Shown here piece after piece: positions 17,531 through 24,363 of a stretch of DNA of 64,000 nt. Positions within the stretch are counted from its first letter, which is position 1. Each line of letters begins with the position of its first letter. The stretch lies in the NCBI RefSeq assembly GCF_003112575.1, contig NZ_BEWC01000005.1:682001-746000 (forward strand), written 5' to 3'. The DNA comes from Streptomyces ardesiacus (GTDB taxonomy: Bacteria; Actinomycetota; Actinomycetes; Streptomycetales; Streptomycetaceae). The notes under the pieces were generated by a model. The model was not told where the DNA came from, searched no databases, and was given only the letters and a program-made list of their open reading frames with translations. The translations under genes were made by a program, and so were the position numbers.

Positions 17531-18351
17531 GCGCGGCGGAGCGGGGACCGGTCTCGCTGATCACCGGCGCCTCGCGCGGCATCGGCCGGGCCCTGGCCCT
17601 GACCCTGGCGGCCCAGGGCGGCACCGTCTTCGTCAACTACAAGAAGAACGGGGACCTCGCCGAGCAGACGGTGGCCGACGTCGACGCGGCCGGCGGCCGG
17701 GGCATCGCGGTCCAGGCCGACATGGAGGACCCGGACGCGCTGCGCCTCCTGTTCGACCGGGTCGCCGAGGAGACCGGGCGGCTGGACCACTTCGTCTCCA
17801 ACGCGGCGGCGAGCGCGTTCAAGAACATCATGGACGTGAAGCCCCACCACCTCGACCGCTCCTACGCCATGAACCTGCGGCCGTTCGTGCTCGGCGCGCA
17901 GGAGGCCGTGCGGCTCATGGACCGCGGCGGCCGCATCGTGGCGCTGTCCTCCTACGGCTCGGTCCGCGCCTACCCGACCTACGCCACTCTCGGCGCCATG
18001 AAGGCCGCGATCGAGGCGTGGGTGCGGTACATGGCGGTGGAGTTCGCGCCGTACGGCATCAACGTGAACGCCGTCAACGGCGGGCTCGTCGAGTCGGACT
18101 CGCTGGAGTACTTCTACGGCGTGCCCGGCATGCCGGCCATGCGCGAGGTGCTGGACCGCATTCCCGCGAAGCGTCCCGCGAGGGTCCAGGAACTCGCCGA
18201 CACCATCGCGTTCCTGCTGGGCCCGGGCGCCGGATACATCACGGGCCAGACGCTGATGGTGGACGGCGGGCTCAGCGTCGTGGCGCCGCCGTTCTTCGCC
18301 GACGCCGGACCCGAGCTGGCGCTGCCGGCCCGCCCGGTGCGCGGTGCCTGA
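17527..18351 (+). CDS. chcA: 1-cyclohexenylcarbonyl-CoA reductase (ChcA-like SDR)
   Basis: A 274-residue SDR. It has TGASRGIGRA, VNYKKNGDLAEQT, FVSNAAASAFKN, and a Tyr-x6-Lys motif (YATLGAMK) of the enoyl-reductase type. From memory of the Streptomyces collinus ChcA sequence, the segments around SNAAASAFKN, RSYAMNLRPFVLGAQ, SYGSVRAYPTYA and the ending VAPPFFADAG are near-identical, so I assign chcA. ChcA performs the enoyl reductions that turn shikimate-derived cyclohexene and cyclohexadiene CoA esters into cyclohexanecarboxyl-CoA. GTG 17527 overlaps the dehydrogenase stop. Its presence is the strongest single pointer to a cyclohexyl starter unit. Confidence 0.88.
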   Translation: MSAAERGPVSLITGASRGIGRALALTLAAQGGTVFVNYKKNGDLAEQTVADVDAAGGRGIAVQADMEDPDALRLLFDRVAEETGRLDHFVSNAAASAFKNIMDVKPHHLDRSYAMNLRPFVLGAQEAVRLMDRGGRIVALSSYGSVRAYPTYATLGAMKAAIEAWVRYMAVEFAPYGINVNAVNGGLVESDSLEYFYGVPGMPAMREVLDRIPAKRPARVQELADTIAFLLGPGAGYITGQTLMVDGGLSVVAPPFFADAGPELALPARPVRGA

Positions 18352-18432
18352 CCAGCGGGTGACGGACGACCGACGCGCGCTGCCCGGCCGACCGCGGCCG
18401 GACGGCGCGTCAGCGAGCGAAGGAGACGCAGG

Positions 18433-19683
18433 GTGCCGCCAGCGGCGAAGGTAGTTCTGACCGGCATGGGGGCGATCACCCCGGTCGGCAACAGCCGGGA
18501 GAGCACGTGGACGGCGTTGCTCGAAGGCCGCTCCGGCATCGGGCCGATCACCCGTTTCGACGCCTCGGGCTTCCGCACGCGGATCGCCGGCGAGGTGAAG
18601 GACTTCGACCCGGTGGCGCTCCTCGGCCGCAAGCGGGCGCGGCGCGCCGCACGGCTGAGCCAGCTCGCGGTGGCGGCGGCGCGCGAGGCCGTCGAGGACG
18701 CGGGCCTGGTGATCGGCGCCGCGGAGGGGGAAACGGCCGGCGACCGGGTCGGTGCCGTCGTCAACACGGCGGTGTCCGGCATGGGCGAGGTCGCCGAGGC
18801 GGTCGAGCGGATGCACGAGGACCCGGGCGAGGTGGACATCTACTTCGTGCCGTCGGTGATTCCCAACATGGCGGCCTGCGAGGTGGCGATCGACCTGGGC
18901 GTGCACGGCCCGGTCACCGCCAGCGCGCTGGCCTGCGCCAGCGGCGTCCACGCGCTGCTGGAGGCCCGGCGGATGATCCTGGCCGGCGAGGCGGACGTGG
19001 TCATCGCCGGCGGGACGGACGCGTCGATCACCCCGGTGATGTTCGCGGGGCTGTGCAACATGGGCGCGCTCTCGCGCCGCAACGACCCGCCCGAGCAGGC
19101 CAGCAGGCCGTTCGACGCCGACCGGGACGGGTTCGTCTTCGGCGAGGGCGCGGTGGTCTGCGTCCTGGAGTCCGACGAGCACGCGAGGGCGCGCGGCGCC
19201 CGGCCGTACGCCGAACTCCTGGGCGGCGCGCTGACCTCGGACGCGTTCCACGTGAGCGCGCCGCACCCGGACGGCACCCACGCGACGGCGGCGATGCGCA
19301 AGGCGCTCGAGTCGAGCGGCGTGGCGCCGAACGAGGTCGACTACGTGTGCGCGCACGGCACCGGGACCAGGGCCAACGACCTGACCGAGACCCGGGCCGT
19401 CCGGGAGGTGTTCGGGGCGCACGCCTACGACCTGCTGGTGAGTTCGCCGAAGTCGATGACCGGCCACCTCATCGGAGCCGCGGGAGCGCTGTCGGCGATG
19501 GTCGCCGCGCTGGCCGTCCGCGACGGCGTGGTGCCGCCGACGATCAATCTGGACACGCCGGCCGCCGAGTGCGACCTGAACTACGTGCCGCACCGGGCGC
19601 AGAAGGCCACGGTCGACACGGCCATCGTCGACGCCTTCGGCTTCGGCGGCCAGAACTGCGTGGCGGTGCTGCGCAGGCCGTGA
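18433..19683 (+). CDS. Beta-ketoacyl-ACP synthase (third KS, FabF-like)
   Basis: A 416-residue KAS II. Cys168 (ASALACASG), His (AHGTGTRAND), Lys/His (SPKSMTGHLIGAAG) and FGFGGQN are intact. GTG 18433 is preceded by AAGGAG. It has no KS-beta partner and is closer to FabF than the other two KS proteins. It follows chcA by 81 bp, in the CHC operon, and a strong terminator follows it. Possible jobs are elongation of the cyclohexyl-primed chain or a distinct condensation. Confidence 0.92.
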   Translation: MPPAAKVVLTGMGAITPVGNSRESTWTALLEGRSGIGPITRFDASGFRTRIAGEVKDFDPVALLGRKRARRAARLSQLAVAAAREAVEDAGLVIGAAEGETAGDRVGAVVNTAVSGMGEVAEAVERMHEDPGEVDIYFVPSVIPNMAACEVAIDLGVHGPVTASALACASGVHALLEARRMILAGEADVVIAGGTDASITPVMFAGLCNMGALSRRNDPPEQASRPFDADRDGFVFGEGAVVCVLESDEHARARGARPYAELLGGALTSDAFHVSAPHPDGTHATAAMRKALESSGVAPNEVDYVCAHGTGTRANDLTETRAVREVFGAHAYDLLVSSPKSMTGHLIGAAGALSAMVAALAVRDGVVPPTINLDTPAAECDLNYVPHRAQKATVDTAIVDAFGFGGQNCVAVLRRP

Positions 19684-19695
19684 ACGTCACTCCCG

Positions 19696-19741
19696 CGCGT
19701 GCACCGCGGCCTCGGCGCGAGCGGAGGCCGCGGTGCACGCG
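19696..19741. terminator. Bidirectional terminator
   Basis: A perfect 18-bp inverted repeat (core arm GCGTGCACCGCGGCCTC at 19697-19713, complement at 19724-19740) lies between the convergent KS gene (ends 19683) and the SARP gene (ends 19761). Confidence 0.85.
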
Positions 19742-19760
19742 GAGGACGACGCGGGAGGGG

Positions 19761-20552
19761 TCAGACGGCGTTGAGCAGGTGAGCGCCGTGCCCGTCCAGC
19801 GAGGGGTCGTGGGCGAGGATGGCGTACTGCAGCCGCTGGAGGCGTGGCGTCGGCTCGATCCCGAAGTCGTCCACCAGGTTCCGGCGCAGGCAGCTGTAGG
19901 TCGCCAGCGCCTCCGCCGTCCGCCCGCTCCGGTACAGGGCGATCATCAGCAGGCCGTGCAGGTTCTCCGACGTGGTGCGGTTGTCGACGAGCGGGAACAG
20001 CTCGCCGATGATGGCGGTGTGGTTGCCGAGTTCCAGCTCGAGTTCGAACCGCTGCTCCTGCGCTAAAACGCGCCGTTCGTCCAGCTGCCGGCCGATCGAG
20101 TCGAAAGCCGGAATGTCCCGCAGGTCTTCCAGGGCCCGGCCGCGCCACAGCGCGATCGCCTGACCGAAGACCTCCGACGCTTCCTCTTTGCGCCCGGACT
20201 CGCGGAGTACGCGCGCTTTCGCCAGCAGGTTTTCCAGGTCGTTCACGTCGAGCGTCACGCCGGAGAGGTTGAGCTGATATCCGGGAGGACGGGTGGCGAG
20301 GACCGACATGGCGTCGAGTCCGATGTCCTGCAGATGTTTGCGGAGCTTCGAGATGTAGACGTGGAGAGCGGTCGGAGCGGTTTGCGGCGGTGCGCCGGAC
20401 CACAATGCGTCGATGAGCTGACTCGATGACGCCACTTCGTCACGATTGGCGCAGAGATAGGCCAGGAGAGACCGAAGCTTCATTGCTTTCGGAGTCACCT
20501 GGCATCCGTCGGAGGTCTGTATCTCAATCGGGCCGAGCATCTGGAACTTCAA
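19761..20552 (-). CDS. SARP-family pathway activator (one TTA codon)
   Basis: A 263-residue Streptomyces antibiotic regulatory protein. The N-terminal OmpR-like winged helix (LGPIEIQTSDG...KAMKLRSLLAYLCANRDEVASSSQLIDALW...HVYISKLRKHL) is followed by a bacterial transcriptional activation domain (about 105-250). Such proteins bind heptamer repeats 11 bp apart next to the -10 box; three such sites lie in this cluster. The start is TTG 20552 with GGGGG upstream; an ATG-initiated alternative would remove the first strand of the DNA-binding domain. Codon 163 (20066-20064) is TTA, the rare leucine codon read by bldA tRNA, so translation is probably tied to development. Predicted as the main activator of the cluster. 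Confidence 0.93.
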   Translation of the reverse strand: MKFQMLGPIEIQTSDGCQVTPKAMKLRSLLAYLCANRDEVASSSQLIDALWSGAPPQTAPTALHVYISKLRKHLQDIGLDAMSVLATRPPGYQLNLSGVTLDVNDLENLLAKARVLRESGRKEEASEVFGQAIALWRGRALEDLRDIPAFDSIGRQLDERRVLAQEQRFELELELGNHTAIIGELFPLVDNRTTSENLHGLLMIALYRSGRTAEALATYSCLRRNLVDDFGIEPTPRLQRLQYAILAHDPSLDGHGAHLLNAV

Positions 20553-20578
20553 GATTCCCCCAGTGTAGTTCCGTGCGC

Positions 20579-20593
20579 ATACTTCAGAAGTAT
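20579..20593. promoter_or_regulatory. 15-bp perfect palindrome in the SARP leader
   Basis: ATACTTC-A-GAAGTAT lies 27-41 bp upstream of the SARP start codon and about 15 bp downstream of its predicted transcription start. Perfect, AT-rich symmetry in a GC-rich region suggests a repressor operator controlling SARP expression. The binding protein is unknown. Confidence 0.5.
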
Positions 20594-20614
20594 CGTTCGC
20601 CGCGCAGTCTTTGA

Positions 20615-20643
20615 TCCTTAGTGGCGTCGGGGCGGCCGGTCAA
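20615..20643 (-). promoter_or_regulatory. Predicted promoter of the SARP gene
   Basis: On the minus strand, TTGACC (20643-20638), 17-bp spacer, TAAGGA (20620-20615) fits a housekeeping-type promoter. Transcription would start near 20608, giving a leader of about 55 nt that contains the palindrome at 20579-20593. Confidence 0.5.
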
Positions 20644-21004
20644 GAGCCGCCGGAGAGCTTGAAGGAGTATTTGAGGTTACCCGGAGGTGACGGTGCGTGG
20701 GCGGCGCAGTCCGGAGGTGGCCCTGTTCGCCCGTTTCGTCGTCGGGCTGCCGGGGCGCGCACCGGACAGCTCCCGGCGGCCCGTGAACGCGCCCCGCCTG
20801 GAGCGCATTTGAGGCGGAGCGTTCGCGGACGGGCGTGCGGGGGCGGCCCTGGCCGCACCGTCGCATCAGGGCGTCTTTGGCCTGCTGTCGGCGGGTGTGA
20901 GCCGGATGGTCGGGATGTCCTTCTTGTGGGTCCGTGCGCCGTCCTGCTCGACGCCTCGGGTGAGTGGGCGGGGCCTCGAGGCGGAGCGCGGGGACGGGGG
21001 CCGG
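20644..21004. other. Intergenic stretch without a supported gene
   Basis: About 360 bp between the SARP promoter and the chorismate mutase stop. Open frames here have no RBS, no codon pattern typical of this genome and no recognisable motif. I see no RNA gene or strong hairpin. Confidence 0.5.
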
Positions 21005-21286
21005 CTACAGCATTCTGAGCAGCAGCAGGGCGAGATCCGTGCCGGGTGGGCCGAGTTCGCGTCGATAGCGGCGGATGACGCTGTTCTCCCAGGACAGCGC
21101 CCTCCGCGGATGTCCGTGAGCGACGCGTAATGTCTCCAGGCGCGCGGATGCTGCGGTCCGTGTGCGCATCAGACGAATGATGGCGTCGTCGATCTCGGCG
21201 ATCCGGCGCTGCTGCGCCTCTGCGGCAAGAGGATCCGAGTCGCTTTCGTGTCGCGATTTCGTTCTCGCGGTGTCGCCCACTCTCAT
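21005..21286 (-). CDS. Small chorismate mutase (AroQ-type)
   Basis: A 93-residue all-helical chorismate mutase-like protein. The family pattern is visible: RRIAEIDDAIIRLMRTRTAA (helix 1 with the first Arg region), a variable middle, then WENSVIRRYRRELG and a LALLLLRML C-terminus. ATG 21286 has GGAG 8 bp upstream. Stand-alone enzymes of this size convert chorismate to prephenate, and some relatives are isochorismate-pyruvate lyases. In this cluster it sits between the SARP and the hydroxylase gene, and the CHC pathway also draws on shikimate. It may pull or divert shikimate-pathway flux, or may have been recruited for another pericyclic or lyase step. Function is not certain. Confidence 0.72.
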   Translation of the reverse strand: MRVGDTARTKSRHESDSDPLAAEAQQRRIAEIDDAIIRLMRTRTAASARLETLRVAHGHPRRALSWENSVIRRYRRELGPPGTDLALLLLRML

Positions 21287-21497
21287 GCGAAAGACTCCAT
21301 GATCTCGTCTGTTCCGCGAGGAATTGAATACGGGGATTCGGATACTCTTCTGATATCGCCGGGGTGCGGCTCCGTCGGGCCGGACCTGCTAGCCTACCGC
21401 CGTCCGCTAAAGGTCGACTTAATGGCCGGTAAGTCGGGGTGGGGAGGTGGGGCGGGCGGGGCGTATCGGTGCGTTCCGGTTTCTTGAGAGGTGTTTT

Positions 21498-21530
21498 TTA
21501 AGTCCAGTTTTAGGGGGGCTGGATTATGGT
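21498..21530 (+). promoter_or_regulatory. Predicted SARP-type promoter of the hydroxylase-MFS operon
   Basis: Heptamer TTAAGTC (21498-21504), 4 bp, heptamer TTTAGGG (21509-21515), 9 bp, -10 TATGGT (21525-21530). Spacing is identical to the sites at 8990 and 9078. The hydroxylase starts at 21617. The rest of the 330-bp gap from 21287 holds no gene that I can support. Confidence 0.6.
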
Positions 21531-21616
21531 CGTGCGGAACCGGTGGACTGCATCGGGGGTGTGTCCATAAAGCTGCTGGGCGGCTCGGAAGGGCGCATGA
21601 CGACGAGGAGAGAATG

Positions 21617-22549
21617 ATGCTCGACAAGGTGTTGGACCGGCTGCACGACCCAGCGGTCTATGCCCTTCCCGCCATGGCGTTGCTGATCGTCATCGAGATG
21701 CTGGCGATCAAGTTCAGCGACGACGAGGAGCAGACGGGGTACGACCTGCGGGACCACCGGACGAGCATCCTCACGGGCCTCGGTGCGCTGGTCTCCTCCA
21801 CGGTCCTGCGCAGCATCGCCCTGGCGCTGTACCTGCTCGTCTACGAGTACCTCGCGCCGTGGCACCTGCCGACGGACTCGTGGATGACCTGGGTCTTCCT
21901 CTTCTTCGGCGTCGAACTGCTGCTGTACGTCTACCACCGCGGTTCGCACGCCATCCGGCTCATCTGGGCCGGCCACCAGGTCCACCACTCCAGCCAGTAC
22001 TTCAACCTGTCGACCGCGCTGCGCCGCAAGTGGGCCCAGTGGTTCGAGAAGGCGATCTGGTTCCCGCTGCCGCTCCTCGGCGTGCACCCGGCCCTCGTCT
22101 TCACCATGCACTCCGTGCACCTGCTGTACGGCCTGTTCGCGCACACCGAGAAGATCGGCAAGCTGCCCCGTCCGATCGAGTTCGTCTTCGTCACCCCCTC
22201 GCACCACCGGGTGCACCACGGCACGGACCCGGAGTACCTGGACAAGAACTTCGGCAGCATCCTGATCATCTGGGACCGGATGTTCGGCACCTTCCAGCCC
22301 GAGCTGCACCGCCCGACGTACGGCCTGACCAAGCAGCTGAACAGCTACAGCATGTGGCAGGTCCAGATGCACGAGTTCATCAACATGGCCCGTGACGTGC
22401 GCGGGGCCCGCACCTTCAAGCACAAGCTCGGCTACGTCTTCGGCCCGCCCGGCTGGAAGCCGGCCGAGGAGCGGGAGGACAAGCGCGACGCCGGCGCCGG
22501 GTCCTCCGGCGTGGTCGCCACCGGGCAGTCCAGCGAAGCACTCACATGA
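21617..22549 (+). CDS. Fatty acid hydroxylase superfamily membrane protein
   Basis: A 310-residue membrane-bound di-iron oxygenase of the fatty acid hydroxylase/sterol desaturase family. Three histidine clusters are intact: HRGSH (about 111), HQVHHSS (about 124) and HHRVHHG (about 198), with at least three hydrophobic segments (residues about 13-30, 50-75, 90-110). The tail after residue 270 is charged and low complexity. ATG 21617 has GAGGAG 6 bp upstream; ATG 21614 is also possible. Such enzymes hydroxylate or desaturate acyl or lipid substrates in the membrane. It is coupled to an exporter (ATGA overlap), so it could hydroxylate the cluster's acyl chain late in biosynthesis. Confidence 0.88.
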   Translation: MLDKVLDRLHDPAVYALPAMALLIVIEMLAIKFSDDEEQTGYDLRDHRTSILTGLGALVSSTVLRSIALALYLLVYEYLAPWHLPTDSWMTWVFLFFGVELLLYVYHRGSHAIRLIWAGHQVHHSSQYFNLSTALRRKWAQWFEKAIWFPLPLLGVHPALVFTMHSVHLLYGLFAHTEKIGKLPRPIEFVFVTPSHHRVHHGTDPEYLDKNFGSILIIWDRMFGTFQPELHRPTYGLTKQLNSYSMWQVQMHEFINMARDVRGARTFKHKLGYVFGPPGWKPAEEREDKRDAGAGSSGVVATGQSSEALT

Positions 22550-24177
22550 CGATGCCCACGACCGGCCGGCGGCGGGACGGGCAGCAGCCGTCCCGCCGTG
22601 GCCGCGCGGGAATGCGTGGCCACCCCTGGCTGACCCTGACCACGCTCTCCGTCGGCGCGATGATGGTGTCGCTCGACGGGATGATCGTCACCGTCGCCCA
22701 GCCGGCCATGCAGTCGGACCTCGGCACCGACCTGACCGGCATCCAGTGGGTGACCAACGGATACCTGCTGGCGGTCGCCGCGCTGCTCATCACCGCGGGC
22801 AAGATGGGCGACCGGTTCGGCCACCGCAGGATCTTCCTCATCGGCGTCGTCGGTTTCACCGCGACGTCGGTGGCGATCGGCCTGTCGACGCAGCTCGGCT
22901 GGGTCGTCGGCCTGCGCGTCTTCCAGGGCGCGTTCGGCGCGCTGATGCAGCCGGCCACCCTGGGCCTGCTGCGCAGCGCGTTTCCCGCCGACCGGCTCAA
23001 CATGCCGATCGCGGTGCGCAGCGCGGTCATCGCCGCCTCCACCGCCGCCGGCCCGGTCGTCGGCGGCCTGATCGTGGAGAAGGCGGACTGGAGCTGGGTC
23101 TTCTTCCTCAACGTGCCGCTCGGCGCGGTGGTGCTGTGCCTCGGCGCGGCGGTGCTGCGCGGCGGCCGGGCCGACGGCGCCACGGGCCGGTTCGACCTCG
23201 TCGGCACGGTGGTCCTGGCCGGCGCCCTGTGCTCGTTGGTGTGGGGCCTGACGCTCGTTCCCGACCAGGGATGGTCGCATCCCGGCACGGTGGTCTACCT
23301 GCTCGTCGCCGCCGTGCTCGCCGGTGGCTTCGTCTGGTGGCAGCGGCGCGCGGACGACCCGCTCGTCCCGCTGCGGATCTTCCGTTCCGCCCGCTTCTCC
23401 GTCGGTGTCGTCACGATGACCGTGATGGGCTTCGTGATGGTCGGCGCGCCCTTCGTCCTGGTCTTCTACCTCCAGAACGTGCTCGGCCTGACGCCCGCCC
23501 GGTCCGGCATCCAGGTACTCGGACTGACCCTGCTGATGATCGTCGGTGCTCCGCCGACGGCGTTCTGGATCAGCCGCTGCGGTCCCCGGACACCCGTGGT
23601 GCTCGGGCTGACCGTCACCACCGTCGCGATGGTCGCGCTGTCCCGGCTCGACGCCGGGACCGGCACGCTGAAGATGACCTTGTTCTTCTTCGTCCTCGGG
23701 CTGGGCTTCAGCCCGATCATGATCGGCGGCACCAAACTGGTCATGAGCAGCGCTCCGGTGGAACTCGCCGGCGTGGCGGGAGGCATGCAGCAGACCGCCA
23801 TGCAGATCGGCGGCAGCCTCGGCATCGCCTCGGCCGGCGCGATCGTCGCCTCGCACGCCGCGGCGGCGCTGCCGCGGCATCTCGCGGCGGCCGACGTCAC
23901 GGTCCCCTCGGGCCGGGCCGAGGAGATGGTCCGGGCGGCCGCGGTCGGCCGGCCGCCGGAACTCGGCGTGAGCGGCGCCGCGCAGGACCTCCTCACCCGC
24001 GTCAGCCACGCGGTGTTCCTGGAAGGCATGCAGTACGCGCTGCTGGTGACCGCCGCGGTGGCCGCCGTCGGCGCCCTGGCGGGCCTCGCCGCCGGCCCCG
24101 AGAAGACGGCCGCCACGACCCCGGAGGAAACCACCGGCCGGCCCCTGGACGAGACCGCCGCCAGGACCCCCGGATGA
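22546..24177 (+). CDS. MFS transporter, 14-TM EmrB/QacA (DHA2) type
   Basis: A 543-residue multidrug exporter family protein. It shows the DHA2 pattern: SLDGMIVTVAQPAMQ in TM1, WVTNGYLLAVAALLITAGKMGDRFGHRR (motif A), the TM5 motif (AASTAAGPVVGGLIVEK) and a late long loop. It begins at ATG 22546, overlapping the hydroxylase stop (ATGA). A basic N-terminal tail precedes TM1 and a Thr/Glu tail follows TM14. Likely exports the mature compound or gives self-resistance. Confidence 0.9.
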   Translation: MTMPTTGRRRDGQQPSRRGRAGMRGHPWLTLTTLSVGAMMVSLDGMIVTVAQPAMQSDLGTDLTGIQWVTNGYLLAVAALLITAGKMGDRFGHRRIFLIGVVGFTATSVAIGLSTQLGWVVGLRVFQGAFGALMQPATLGLLRSAFPADRLNMPIAVRSAVIAASTAAGPVVGGLIVEKADWSWVFFLNVPLGAVVLCLGAAVLRGGRADGATGRFDLVGTVVLAGALCSLVWGLTLVPDQGWSHPGTVVYLLVAAVLAGGFVWWQRRADDPLVPLRIFRSARFSVGVVTMTVMGFVMVGAPFVLVFYLQNVLGLTPARSGIQVLGLTLLMIVGAPPTAFWISRCGPRTPVVLGLTVTTVAMVALSRLDAGTGTLKMTLFFFVLGLGFSPIMIGGTKLVMSSAPVELAGVAGGMQQTAMQIGGSLGIASAGAIVASHAAAALPRHLAAADVTVPSGRAEEMVRAAAVGRPPELGVSGAAQDLLTRVSHAVFLEGMQYALLVTAAVAAVGALAGLAAGPEKTAATTPEETTGRPLDETAARTPG

Positions 24178-24363
24178 CCGGCCCCGGAACCGGCCGCGCC
24201 GGGCCCTCGCGCCGCTGAACCGGCCGTTCACCACGGCACCGGACGCCGCCGGGGACGCGTTCCGTCCGCACCACACTCCGCCACGTTGTCCCTCTCGCCA
24301 ACCGCACTACGTGGGCTGCCCCAATGGTGTTGTGCCGCCCCTCACGCATTTAGGAGAAACGGC

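Noticed and set aside
21494..21499. T-run as an intrinsic terminator
   Set aside because: No GC hairpin precedes the six T residues; they overlap the SARP heptamer region instead.
24178..24363. Search for a SARP box upstream of pepM
   Set aside because: No TTnAG-like heptamer pair or correctly spaced -10 was seen; pepM may be read through from the MFS gene or use another promoter.
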